Shown here: positions 27,133 through 35,455 of the stretch, piece by piece
Position numbering within the stretch: position 1 is the first letter of the stretch
Layout of the letters: every line of letters begins with the position of its first letter
Assembly: GCA_030744435.1 (NCBI GenBank)
Contig: JASLQO010000009.1
Span: forward strand, 186,001-250,000
Source of the DNA: JASLQO01 sp002327525
GTDB lineage: Bacteria > Pseudomonadota > Gammaproteobacteria > Pseudomonadales > Azotimanducaceae
Reading direction: 5' to 3'
DNA: 64,000 bases
The notes under the pieces: model-generated
The model's input: the letters and a program-made list of their open reading frames with translations, nothing else
What the model was told of the DNA's origin: nothing
The model's database searches: none
Made by a program: the position numbers and the translations under genes

Positions 27133-27612
27133 GAATACGGGTGGGAGAGATGCGAAGTATGACTCTCTGTTGAGATGCGAGCCAGACGCTCAGATCTTCG
27201 GGCTCCTCGCAGCCGGTCGCGGCGATGTTTTCGAACACGAGCCGGGTGCGCCGTTCGAGGTCGTCGCGCTCCACGCCGCAGCGCCCCTCGACGTTGGCGA
27301 AATTGAAAGGCTCGGCATTCGCTATCACGCACAGGCTCACGTGAGGATCGCAAGCGATGGATGCGGTTTTGAATGTGGTACCCGGTGTACTGGCCACGAG
27401 ATTGTCGCCGTCACGGGCGTAGGCGACCATGGAACTCACCGGATGAGCGGGGGTGCTCTGAGGGTCGTCAAAACCGCCCACCTGTGTTGGTTGATGAAGC
27501 GCTCGATCTGCTCGTCGTTGGATATTACTGGTCGTTTCCCCTCCAACCGTTGCGTTGAACGTTCGCTCTCGTCTAGCCGGGTCGATGCCTGGCGTACATC
27601 TCGCAAACCCAT
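27116..27612 (-). pseudogene. PPOX-class (F420/FMN split-barrel) protein, disrupted by frameshift
   Basis: The C-terminal part is open and reads SSMVAYARDGDNLVASTPG and HVSLCVIANAEPF, the split-barrel flavin or F420 reductase pattern. The N-terminal half is in another frame: from ATG 27612 it reads ISNDEQIERFINQHRWAVLTTLRA, the standard family start, then hits a stop. One extra G in the run of five at 27449-27453 (C on the coding strand) would join them as RAPPAHPVSSMVAY. The gene sits between the alcohol dehydrogenase and hydrolase genes. If the base loss is real, no full-length protein is made. Confidence 0.75.
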
Positions 27613-27697
27613 CTGTATGCCGGGTGATCTTTCCGCGTGTCATAGAAACGTGACAGCGGTTCGGGTGTGGAACGTGGGAGGTCCGGGAATCGGCGCC

Positions 27698-28780
27698 CTA
27701 CTCGAACATGATGACGCTGCGCGCCACTTCGCCGGTTTCGAGCGCGGCCAGCGCTTCATTCACGTCTTCCAGCTTGATACGCCGGGAGATCATGTCATCG
27801 AGGTGGAGCTTGCCCTGGAGATAGAAATCGACGAAACGCGGCATGTCCACACGGAAGCGGTTCGAACCCATGTTGGAACCCTGCAGGGTGCGTTCCTGGA
27901 GAAACTCCGGACCGTGAATCTCGATATTGGTGCCCATGGGAATCATGCCCACGATGGTGGCGGTGCCGCCGCGGCCCACCATCTTGAACGCCTGCTCTGC
28001 GGTCGCCTTCAGTCCGATGGCCTCGAACGAATAGTGCGCGCCGCCGCCGGTGAGTTCTCGTACGGCTGCGACCGCGTCGGTTTCACCGGCGTTGACCACG
28101 TCCGTGGCGCCGAACTTGCGCGCCAGTTCGAGCTTACTTTCCACAGTATCCACTGCAATGATGCGTGCGGCGCCCGCGATGGCGGCTCCATTGACGGCCG
28201 ACAGCCCCACACCGCCACAGCCGATGACGGCCACCGTGGTGCCAGGTTCCACAGCGGCGGTGTGGATGACCGCGCCTACGCCCGTGGTAACCCCGCAGCC
28301 GATGAGTGCTGCCCGGTCGAGAGGCATGTCTTCTCTGACCTTCGCGATGGCATGTTCGTGCACCAGCATGTACTCGGCGAACGAAGACAGATTGAGAAAT
28401 TGCCAGATGTTCTCATCCCCCTTTGCCAGGCGCGGCGGCGCATCCATCGGACGCTGCAACTCGGGCTCCTGGCACAGGGACATATGGCCCGTGAGGCAGA
28501 ATTCACAGTGTCCACAGAAGGCTGAAAGACAGGTGATGACGTGATCCCCTGGCTTGACGTACGTGACCATATCGCCCACCGCTTCCACCACACCGGCCGA
28601 TTCGTGACCGAGTATCGCAGGCAGAGGGTAGGGGTAGGAGCCATTCTGGAAGTGCAGATCCGAGTGGCACACTCCGGCGGCCACTGTGCGTACCAGCACT
28701 TCTCTCGGACTGGGATCACCGTGCTGGATGTCCTCTATCTGCAGCGGTTGGTTAACTTCGCGTAGTACGGCAGCTTTCAT
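27698..28780 (-). CDS. Zinc-dependent alcohol dehydrogenase, MDR family
   Basis: A 360-residue class III-like medium-chain dehydrogenase. Catalytic zinc: C in AAGVCHSDLH, GHESAGVVEAVG and a later C in ALIGCGVTTGVG. Structural zinc: four cysteines in CGHCEFCLTGHMSLC. NAD binding: VIGCGGVGLSAV followed by AVDTVESK, with the aspartate favouring NAD. It oxidises an alcohol or adduct to an aldehyde or acid. It leads the minus-strand operon with the PPOX and hydrolase genes. ATG 28780 is preceded by GGGGGAAT. Confidence 0.92.
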   Translation of the reverse strand: MKAAVLREVNQPLQIEDIQHGDPSPREVLVRTVAAGVCHSDLHFQNGSYPYPLPAILGHESAGVVEAVGDMVTYVKPGDHVITCLSAFCGHCEFCLTGHMSLCQEPELQRPMDAPPRLAKGDENIWQFLNLSSFAEYMLVHEHAIAKVREDMPLDRAALIGCGVTTGVGAVIHTAAVEPGTTVAVIGCGGVGLSAVNGAAIAGAARIIAVDTVESKLELARKFGATDVVNAGETDAVAAVRELTGGGAHYSFEAIGLKATAEQAFKMVGRGGTATIVGMIPMGTNIEIHGPEFLQERTLQGSNMGSNRFRVDMPRFVDFYLQGKLHLDDMISRRIKLEDVNEALAALETGEVARSVIMFE

Positions 28781-28948
28781 CTGGATTCCCCCATAATGGT
28801 GTCCCGTCCATCTGTGTGGCGGGTCTGAAGCAAGCCGGGTGAGTTTGCCAAAGGGCCTTCCCGATTACTACAGCGAAGCCCCAGAGTTCCACTGGCCATG
28901 CGGTAGAGAGGTAGATGCCTTAAACTCCGGAGTTGGGGGAGATACACC

Positions 28949-29878
28949 ATGACGTTCAGCCTCTGGCTACGGATTTCGGCGCGATTGCTCGCGGTCGTCG
29001 TACTTTCGGCGGCTGGATCGGGCAACCCGGTTTGGGGCTACGAGGCGCGGCTGCATCAACAACTCACATTCATCGCTGCAAAACAGTTCAACCGCTGCGT
29101 ATCAGGCACCGCCATACCCACTCTTTCGGCACTCGATGTTCGCTATGTCGCCAAGGCCAATGCCAGCCAGGCGCAAACCAATGTCTTCACGCGTATGTTT
29201 CGCTGGTCTTACTACGATCGCGCGCGTGAACATGACGATGTCGCCTCGGACGACAGCATGCTGTGGATGATCGATACGCGATTTCACGACCACTTCGATG
29301 TTCTGACCAAAGCCCTTTTCGAGGCCGCGAGCGATGCGGAACGCTACCGCAGTCTGGGTCGCCTCATCGGATACATGCAGGAAGTAACCTCCCCGGCGCA
29401 CGCGGTGCCGGTCTACACAGGCCGATGGTGGAGGTTGTCTATGGGGGATCGATTCGACAAATACAAGCTCGATGTCGATGCCGTCGCGGCAGAGGTCGGG
29501 GATGCGTGCGATTACGTAACCGCACCGGTGGAAAGCTACAAAAAAATCCTCACGGATGCGGCGCAGGATACGCTAACCGCCGTGCAGGCTCCTATGTTCG
29601 GAATGCCGGTTACCTGGGAAGTGTTCTGGAAACTGGCCGACAATCCAAGTGAATTCGGGGAGTACGGCCGCGCGGGCAACAAATTCGGCGATGCGACTGA
29701 GTTTCGTTGTGGCGACGTGAGGTGCGTATTGCTCGACCGGGATCCCCTGTATCGGGATTTCGCGTTGCAGCGTCATGTGGCGGCAGTAGTGGCCAGTATG
29801 CGTGCCTTCTATCTGCTGCAGGGTGGTCCGCAAATCAGCGACACGAACGAGACACAGAGCGGTGATCCGGATCGATGA
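28949..29878 (+). CDS. Exported protein resembling S1/P1 nuclease-zinc phospholipase C fold
   Basis: A 309-residue protein with a signal peptide (LLAVVVLSAAGSGNPVWG, then YEA). LHQQLTFIAAKQF near the mature N-terminus and LGRLIGYMQEVTSPAHAVPVY mid-protein match the helical bundle of zinc-dependent phospholipase C and S1/P1 nucleases, where a histidine before A or V binds zinc; DTRFHDHFDV supplies further histidines. The full set of nine ligands cannot be confirmed by eye, so activity is unproven. ATG 28949 follows GGGGGAGAT. Confidence 0.6.
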   Translation: MTFSLWLRISARLLAVVVLSAAGSGNPVWGYEARLHQQLTFIAAKQFNRCVSGTAIPTLSALDVRYVAKANASQAQTNVFTRMFRWSYYDRAREHDDVASDDSMLWMIDTRFHDHFDVLTKALFEAASDAERYRSLGRLIGYMQEVTSPAHAVPVYTGRWWRLSMGDRFDKYKLDVDAVAAEVGDACDYVTAPVESYKKILTDAAQDTLTAVQAPMFGMPVTWEVFWKLADNPSEFGEYGRAGNKFGDATEFRCGDVRCVLLDRDPLYRDFALQRHVAAVVASMRAFYLLQGGPQISDTNETQSGDPDR

Positions 29879-30212
29879 TAGAAGCGCTGCAAGCCAGGGG
29901 GCGTCTCTGGTGGCGGTGTTGTCTGCCTTGCTGCTGGTCGTACTGATCGGTGGATTTCTTTCCAGCGGATCGAACCCGGTAGACTTCATGCCGGGAGGCG
30001 ACCTCACCATCGAGAGGCTGCTGTGGTTGTCCGTTGCGATGGCGGTGTGTGTGATTGTGCAATTGCCCCTGGCTTATCGGGCCTGGGCGGGCAGCTTCTG
30101 GTGGTTGTCACGTCGCTTGCACTATACGCTGCTGCTCGGTGCGAACATCGCGTTCGTATGGTGGTGTTGGTACTGGCGTCTGATACCCGGTGTGCTGAAC
30201 GACGTCTTGTAG
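29862..30212 (+). CDS. Three-TM membrane protein
   Basis: About 116 residues from GTG 29862, overlapping the preceding gene by 17 bp, which supports coupling. Three TM helices: AVLSALLLVVLIGGFL, WLSVAMAVCVIVQLPLAY and LHYTLLLGANIAFVWWCWYW. The stretch SFWWLSRRLHYTLLLG...WYWRLI resembles the membrane tail of some class C beta-lactamase-like serine hydrolases, but no catalytic domain is attached. It may be a free-standing membrane partner of the exported protein upstream. Function unknown. Confidence 0.55.
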   Translation: MIRIDDRSAASQGASLVAVLSALLLVVLIGGFLSSGSNPVDFMPGGDLTIERLLWLSVAMAVCVIVQLPLAYRAWAGSFWWLSRRLHYTLLLGANIAFVWWCWYWRLIPGVLNDVL

Positions 30213-30234
30213 GGTTGTTGTCGAGGTGGTTGGC

Positions 30235-31182
30235 ATGAAACTGGGTCTCACTCCCTGGAATTTCTCGGATCTGAGCGCAAATGCACTCTCCGAGCAGGCG
30301 CGTGTGGCGGAAGGACTCGGCTATGAGTCGTTCTGGTTGCCGGAGAATCACTTCAATCCCGGAGCGATTCCAGATCCGCTGATGCTGCTGGCGGCAGTGG
30401 CAGCGGCGACTGAACGCATTCGCCTGGCAACGACGTCGTACCTGCTGCCGCTCAGAAACCCCCTACAAGCTGCCGAACAGGTGGCGGTGCTGGATCAACT
30501 CTCCCGTGGTCGCGTGCTGTTGGGCGTGGGTCGCGGTTATGCGCCCAAAATGCTGCAAGCCTTCAATGTGGTGCCCCGCGAGAAACGCAAGCTGTTCGAG
30601 GAGAGCCTGGAGGTGATGATCCGGGCGTGGCAGGGCGAATCGATAATGGTGAGTGATGCCGCGGCTGGGGAGCGGGACCAGGGAGGGGGTCATGGTGTCG
30701 AACTCGACCCGCTGCCGGTGCAGAAGCCGCACCCACCCATCTGGGTGGCGGCATTCGGGCCCAAGGCCCTTGCACAAGCCGGACGGTTGGGATTGCCATA
30801 CCTTGCTTCGCCAATGGAATCCATGAGCCAGTTACGTGCGAATTACGATGCGCATGCCTCAGCCGCCGAGCAGGCGGGACACCCGGTGGTTGCGACGCGT
30901 CCGATCATGCGAACTGTATTCGTGAGCGAGAATGCCTCAGAACTGGATGCGGTGCGCGAACGTCTGGGCCAGAACGTCCCCCAGGACCGGCGTGGAGAGG
31001 AGATGGCGCTCGATGAGTGGGCGGTGGTTGGGAAAGGCGCCTATGTGAGGGAGAAGCTGCAAGAATACGGGCGGGAACTCGGTATAACGCATGTCGTGGT
31101 TACTCGCATCAGGGTAGGCGGTATAGAAGAAAGCCGCCTGCGAGAGTCCGTTGCCAGGGTGCCGGAGTTGATTCGCGGGTAG
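30235..31182 (+). CDS. LLM-class flavin-dependent oxidoreductase
   Basis: About 315 residues from ATG 30235 (GAGG ten bases upstream). Luciferase-like TIM barrel: MKLGLTPWNFSDL, GYESFWLPENHFNPGA, RIRLATTSYLLPLRNPLQAAEQ, LDQLSRGRVLLGVGRGY, and PPIWVAAFGPKALAQAGRLGLPYLASP. It uses FMN or F420. The similarity is to monooxygenase-type members rather than true luciferase. Substrate unknown. The 2-hydroxyacid dehydrogenase starts 43 bp downstream on the same strand. Confidence 0.86.
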   Translation: MKLGLTPWNFSDLSANALSEQARVAEGLGYESFWLPENHFNPGAIPDPLMLLAAVAAATERIRLATTSYLLPLRNPLQAAEQVAVLDQLSRGRVLLGVGRGYAPKMLQAFNVVPREKRKLFEESLEVMIRAWQGESIMVSDAAAGERDQGGGHGVELDPLPVQKPHPPIWVAAFGPKALAQAGRLGLPYLASPMESMSQLRANYDAHASAAEQAGHPVVATRPIMRTVFVSENASELDAVRERLGQNVPQDRRGEEMALDEWAVVGKGAYVREKLQEYGRELGITHVVVTRIRVGGIEESRLRESVARVPELIRG

Positions 31183-31224
31183 GACCTTGCATTGCGGCGG
31201 ACCAGGTATGACAAGGAGAAAAGT

Positions 31225-32235
31225 ATGACCTACCGGGTGTTGTGGCCCATGATACGTTGGCCGGATGGGCGTGATATCGAGGAGGCGAGCGTTGCGGATG
31301 GGGGCGTGGCCGAGTTCTGCGAACGTTACGCGGACGTCACGAATGATCAGTGGGCGAACTGTGATGCGCTCGTGTGTGCGCCCGATGTGCCGGATGAGTA
31401 TCGCTCGCGCCTCGATAAGTGCCGCATCTTCGTGACCCCCAAGGTGGGTTTCGACAATATCGACCTCGCGGCCTGGGGCGCGCTCGGCATACCCGTGTGC
31501 AATGTGCCGGACTACGGCACGCAGGAGGTGGCGGACCATGCCATCGCGCTGATGATGTCGCTCATGAAGGGCATCACGTTCCACACGAGGGAACTCAAGA
31601 AGGATCCTCGGGTTTTTTGGCGTCCCGCGCTCAATCCTTATGGTAAGCGGTTGTCCGCCAGCACTTTCGGTGTGGTGGGCCTGGGCCGCATTGGTACGGC
31701 GGCCGCACTCAGGGCAAAAGCGTTCGGTATGGACGTGGTCTTCTACGATCCCTACGTCTCCAATGGCTCGGATCTCGCCATCGGTGTTCGACGCGTACAT
31801 TCTCTGACGGAACTGTTTTCCATCAGCGATGCTGTGAGTGTGCACGCGCCGCTTTCGGATGAAACAACAAAGCTGATCAATGCCGAGGTGCTTGCCGCGA
31901 GCAAACCGGGTCTCGTGCTGATCAATACGGCACGCGGGCCGATCATCGATCTCGATGCGTTGTACGAGGCCATGCGCACCGATCAAGTTCGCGCGGCGGG
32001 GCTCGACGTGTTGCCGGAAGAACCGGCTAATCCGGAGCATCCACTCATCGAGTCGTGGGCGGCGGATGAGGAGTGGATAGACCATCGCCTTTTGATCACA
32101 CCGCATTCCGCCTTCTACACGCCGGAAAGTGTGTATGACATGCGCTTCAAGGGTGGTGAGGTGGCGCTCACCTACCTCAGTTCGGGGCGTTTGCAGAACT
32201 GCGTCAACGAGACGTATCTGCAGCACCGGCGCTGA
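31225..32235 (+). CDS. D-isomer 2-hydroxyacid dehydrogenase, CtBP-like
   Basis: About 336 residues from ATG 31225, behind AAGGAGAAAAG. Catalytic domain with VCNVPDYGTQEVADHAIAL; Rossmann domain VVGLGRIGTAAALRAKAFGMDV followed by YDPYVS; active-site arginine in NTARGPIID; glutamate in LDVLPEEP; histidine in ITPHSAFYTPES. The pattern is close to the C-terminal-binding-protein branch of the family. It reduces 2-keto acids with NADH or the reverse. It overlaps nothing and is followed two bases later by the transporter gene. Confidence 0.88.
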   Translation: MTYRVLWPMIRWPDGRDIEEASVADGGVAEFCERYADVTNDQWANCDALVCAPDVPDEYRSRLDKCRIFVTPKVGFDNIDLAAWGALGIPVCNVPDYGTQEVADHAIALMMSLMKGITFHTRELKKDPRVFWRPALNPYGKRLSASTFGVVGLGRIGTAAALRAKAFGMDVVFYDPYVSNGSDLAIGVRRVHSLTELFSISDAVSVHAPLSDETTKLINAEVLAASKPGLVLINTARGPIIDLDALYEAMRTDQVRAAGLDVLPEEPANPEHPLIESWAADEEWIDHRLLITPHSAFYTPESVYDMRFKGGEVALTYLSSGRLQNCVNETYLQHRR

Positions 32236-32237
32236 CC

Positions 32238-33023
32238 ATGACGTTGGCCGACGCCGCGCCCAACTACGCCAAACGCAGACAGCGCGTGTTCCTCGTGCTG
32301 TCAGGGCTGTTTCTGGGCACTTTGGCGTTGTTGAACGTACTCGGAATCAGCCGTTTCGTGGATATGTCATTCACGGTGTTCGGCGTCAATATCCCGCTTG
32401 TCGTGGCTGTCGGCGTGCTGCCGTATCCAGTGACCTTCCTGTGTACCGATCTCATCAGTGAGTTGTTCGGGGAGAAGAAGGCGCGTGACATGGTCTGGGT
32501 GGGATTGCTGTTGAACCTGTGGGTGATCTTTCTGTTGTGGCTGGGCGGAGTTCTGCCTGGTTTCGAGAGCGTGGATCCGGCCAGCGGACTGCCGGCGCGC
32601 GATGAAGCGGGCCGATTGCCGGTATTCTTTGAGGTCCGCGAACTGGCATTCGGGGCGGTAGCGGCCTCGATGGTGGCCTACATGGCCGCACAGTTTTGTG
32701 ACGTACGCCTGTTCCATTTCTGGAAAAATGTCACCGACGGCAGACATCTGTGGTTACGCAACAACGCATCCACCATGACCAGCCAGATAGTGGATACTAC
32801 GGCGGTCATACTGATCACGCACTTTTATGCGAACGCACTACCCATACTGGATGAGGCACCATTGTGGCCGCAGCTCACGACGTTCATTCTGTCCGGCTAC
32901 GTGTTCAAGCTGATTGTCGCAGCACTCGACACCGGACCAGCCTACGTCGCGGTGCGCTACCTCAGGCCCTATCTGGGTCTCACCGGCTACGAAGAAGCCT
33001 GCGACGATGACCAGGATCTCTGA
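32238..33023 (+). CDS. Queuosine precursor transporter (YhhQ/VUT family)
   Basis: A 261-residue membrane protein of the YhhQ (QPTR) family with about six TM helices. Recognisable parts are VVAVGVLPYPVTFLCTDLISELFGEKKARDMVWVG and the C-terminal STMTSQIVDTTAVILITHF, the family's core motif. Family members import preQ0 or preQ1 for queuosine tRNA modification. The loop SVDPASGLPARDEAGRL between helices is longer than in E. coli YhhQ. It starts two bases after the dehydrogenase stop, so they are co-transcribed, although no functional link is obvious. Confidence 0.88.
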   Translation: MTLADAAPNYAKRRQRVFLVLSGLFLGTLALLNVLGISRFVDMSFTVFGVNIPLVVAVGVLPYPVTFLCTDLISELFGEKKARDMVWVGLLLNLWVIFLLWLGGVLPGFESVDPASGLPARDEAGRLPVFFEVRELAFGAVAASMVAYMAAQFCDVRLFHFWKNVTDGRHLWLRNNASTMTSQIVDTTAVILITHFYANALPILDEAPLWPQLTTFILSGYVFKLIVAALDTGPAYVAVRYLRPYLGLTGYEEACDDDQDL

Positions 33024-33327
33024 TCAAACGGTACCAACCTCGCCCCTGTACCTCGGCGCGCCCATAAAGCCTAGCTTCAAACCTCAACCAGGTTAGATCC
33101 GACACGTCGAGCGCGGACGAATTAGAGCAAGGTCGAAATCCGGAGCGGGCGCGCTACGCGCGCACCAAGCTAAACAGTACTCCCTCTCACTCTCGCTCGA
33201 CGCTTTGTTCGACGTGGCGGAAACCAGCGGGGGGGTACTCGCCCATCCGTTTTCGTGAGGCGTCGCAGCAGGCGCTCGGGTCGATCTAGCCGTGTCTCGC
33301 ATCATCGTGGATTGGGCGACCTAACCG
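33024..33327. other. 304-bp region without a supported gene
   Basis: It contains a GC palindrome near 33150 (GCGCG-CTA-CGCGC), a run of seven G at 33229-33235 and no open frame with a family match. It precedes the damaged PP2C gene and may hold remnants of the module to which that gene belonged. Confidence 0.4.
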
Positions 33328-34187
33328 GTGCGGTACTCTGTCGATAGCGATCCCGGCCGCCGCTACGAACTGAATGAAGACGTGGCGATCTTCGACGACA
33401 GTGCCAACATATGGCTGGTGGCTGACGGCATGGGTGGCCACCTGGCCGGCGAGGTGGTGAGCGAGATCGCCACCTCGAAGGTGCTGGAATTGGCGACGTG
33501 GGATGGCAACCTGGTGCGGGCTTTCCAAGCTGCTCATCTGGAGATCGCTGACGCCGCGAGAAAGACGGAAGGCTGCGAGGGGATGGGCACGACCATCGTG
33601 GGTGTGCGTATCCGGGGGCGGAGGCGTTCTTTGCCTGGGTCGGTGACAGCCGTGGTTATCTCTGGAGAAATGATCAGCTGCGACCCATTACCCGCGATCA
33701 TTCCTTCATGCAGCTATTGCTCAAGCAAAAACACATTTCACCGGAGGACGCACGCAATCACCCGCGGCGCAACGTGGTCACTCAGGTGCTGGGGGTGGGT
33801 GATCCGAAACCAGACACGGCAAGCATCGCACTGCGTCCCGGTGACTGGCTGTTGTTGTGCACGGATGGACTGAACGATGAACTCACGGACGATGAAATCG
33901 GCGCCATTCTCCAGCAGGACATGGAATTCTCAGAGCTGGCGAAAGCGCTGGTCAGGGCGGCGTGCGATGCGGGAGGCAGAGACAATGTCACCGCACTAGT
34001 GTTAGCGCCGGATGTGGCCGCTACAGCGAAATCTAGAGAAGCTGCGAGCGCCGTTGCAGATGAGGTGTTCATCGCAGAGTCAGAAGCGGTGAGGCAAGCA
34101 ACGGTTCGTCGTCTGGCCCGCGGGGGCCTCTGGGTTGCACTGGTTGCAGCGATGCTAGTATCAGCTTGGTTTTTGTGGGGAGGATGA
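33328..34187 (+). pseudogene. PP2C-type Ser/Thr phosphatase with C-terminal membrane anchor, disrupted by frameshift
   Basis: From GTG 33328 the first frame reads DPGRRYELNEDVAIFDD and WLVADGMGGHLAGEV, the metal-binding motifs of PP2C, up to GMGTTIVGVRIRG. The protein then continues in another frame: EAFFAWVGDSRGYLWRND, ITRDHSF, LLLCTDGLNDELTDDEI, GGRDNVTALVL. One extra G in the five-G run at 33614-33618 restores the whole domain. The C-terminus adds a TM helix (GLWVALVAAMLVSAWFLWG). It would dephosphorylate Ser/Thr kinase targets at the membrane. An FHA-like start follows one base after its stop. Confidence 0.8.
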
Positions 34188-34188
34188 G

Positions 34189-34285
34189 GTGACAGATGTG
34201 AGTTATTCCTTGACGGCTAAAGCGTTCGGCGAGAGCTTTCCTCTCGAACACGGCATGGTGGTTGGCCGCGATCAGCTCTCTACTT
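34189..34285 (+). pseudogene. Start of an FHA-domain-like gene, cut off
   Basis: Beginning one base after the PP2C stop, GTG 34189 encodes SYSLTAKAFGESFPLEHG, then MVVGRDQLS, the first two strands of an FHA domain (L...G...VGRD). Similarity then ends, and the frame continues antisense through the SDR gene whose stop is at 34272. PP2C and FHA genes are common partners in phosphothreonine signalling, so I read this as the stump of a deleted gene. The stretch is short, so the assignment is tentative. Confidence 0.45.
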
Positions 34286-34967
34286 GCCCTAGATTGGCAT
34301 GGATGACTGCGCCGTTGATGACGGGATTGGTCGCGCACCAGAAGAGTGTCTGGGCAATTTCATCCGGATCGACAAGCCGGTTGTAGGCGGACATGCCTCG
34401 CACGGTATCCATCGCGTCTTCGGGCACGTGCTGGCGCAGCATCTCGGTGTCGGTGAAGCCAGGGCACACGCACGCGGTGTGGATGCCGCGTCCTGCCAGA
34501 TCCTGACAAGTAGCCCGCATCATGCCGACCAGGCCGTGCTTGCTCAGCACGTAAGAGTAGCTACCGGGGACGGCCTTCTCCGACAAAGTAGAGCCGACGT
34601 AGATGATGCTCGATCCGGATTTCATGAAAGGGATAACGAAGTAATTGAGGCTGTTGGGTGCGACCAGATTTACCTCGATGACCTCCCGCAGTGCCTGACT
34701 TTGGGTTTCAAAGGCGGTGTCGTTGCAGATTTTGGACGCGTTGTGAATCAGCACGACTTCATCGGCCCGCTGAAGCAAAGGTGTGAGCTGAGAGCTGATG
34801 TTGCCCAGAAATCCGGGTTGCGAGAGATGGCAGTTGATGTGATTCACGGCATCCAGGGGGCAGCGCCGGCGTGAAAGATTGGTCACCGAATACCCGGCTT
34901 TGAGAAAATGCTCTGCGGTGTGCAGTCCGATCCCACTGCTTGCGCCGGTGATGATCAGGCACTTCAT
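34272..34967 (-). CDS. SDR-family oxidoreductase, possible pteridine reductase-like
   Basis: About 231 residues from ATG 34967, whose ATG overlaps the upstream stop (ATGA). Classical SDR: CLIITGASSGIGLHTAEHF, HNASK in place of NNAG, catalytic serine in IIYVGSTLSEKA, and YSYVLSKHG (Tyr and Lys). Coupling to a PTPS-like gene suggests reduction of a pterin side chain, as sepiapterin reductase does, but sequence alone does not show the substrate. Its 3' end borders the truncated FHA stump at 34285. Confidence 0.85.
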   Translation of the reverse strand: MKCLIITGASSGIGLHTAEHFLKAGYSVTNLSRRRCPLDAVNHINCHLSQPGFLGNISSQLTPLLQRADEVVLIHNASKICNDTAFETQSQALREVIEVNLVAPNSLNYFVIPFMKSGSSIIYVGSTLSEKAVPGSYSYVLSKHGLVGMMRATCQDLAGRGIHTACVCPGFTDTEMLRQHVPEDAMDTVRGMSAYNRLVDPDEIAQTLFWCATNPVINGAVIHANLGQVES

Positions 34968-35455
34968 GACTGCACTGCACTCCAGTTCGCGCTGGCCCAT
35001 TGCCCCGGTCCTGACGATACACGAATCTCGGCGTGCGTGATCGGGACCGAGGTCAATGCGTCGTTCTCGTGCAGTTGCTGGACGAACCAGGCGGCTAGCT
35101 GTTCGACCGTGATGTTGGCGAGTGCGAGCAGTGTGACATCCCGGGACAGGAAGGGGATGCGTTCTCCAGCGAAAAGGGCGACTATGTAGTCTCCATCGTG
35201 CTCGATTCTCAAGTGTGGGGAACCTGTCGCGAGCAATACCTGCTCATCGAGCTCGTCGCACAGTTTTTTAAGCGCGTTCTTAGCGATGTTGTAGTCGAAC
35301 GCTAATCCGTCTGCACCCACCGGGCTGGTGAACCTGGCGTCGACGAAAAAGTTGTGGCCGTGTAGATTCTCCCGCTCGGTGGCCGAGAAGATGGTGAAGT
35401 GTGCCGCGCCGAAATGCAGATAGTCCTTCGATATTTCGATGGTGGTGATGCTCAA
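34964..35455 (-). CDS. 6-pyruvoyl-tetrahydropterin synthase / QueD family protein
   Basis: About 163 residues from TTG 35455, which overlaps the HAD stop (TTGA) and has GAGG upstream. The PTPS fold shows zinc ligands H19 (FGAAHF) and H32, H34 (LHGHNF). The catalytic cysteine of PTPS-I and QueD is missing; instead there is E29, three residues before HGH. As I recall it, this arrangement is that of the PTPS-III subgroup, which can make 6-hydroxymethyl-dihydropterin. FDYNIAKNALKKLCDELDEQVLL and ITVEQLAAWF fit the rest of the family. It is followed by an ATGA-coupled SDR, so it likely serves a pterin pathway. Confidence 0.82.
   Translation of the reverse strand: MSITTIEISKDYLHFGAAHFTIFSATERENLHGHNFFVDARFTSPVGADGLAFDYNIAKNALKKLCDELDEQVLLATGSPHLRIEHDGDYIVALFAGERIPFLSRDVTLLALANITVEQLAAWFVQQLHENDALTSVPITHAEIRVSSGPGQWASANWSAVQS

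Noticed and set aside
27059..28525. 488-codon plus-strand frame over the PPOX and alcohol dehydrogenase genes
   Set aside because: The minus strand carries a complete zinc alcohol dehydrogenase and a PPOX gene with strong motifs; the plus frame has none.
33093..33305. 70-codon minus-strand frame in the 304-bp gap
   Set aside because: Composition is low complexity (Ser, Ala, Arg) and there is no start signal or homology.
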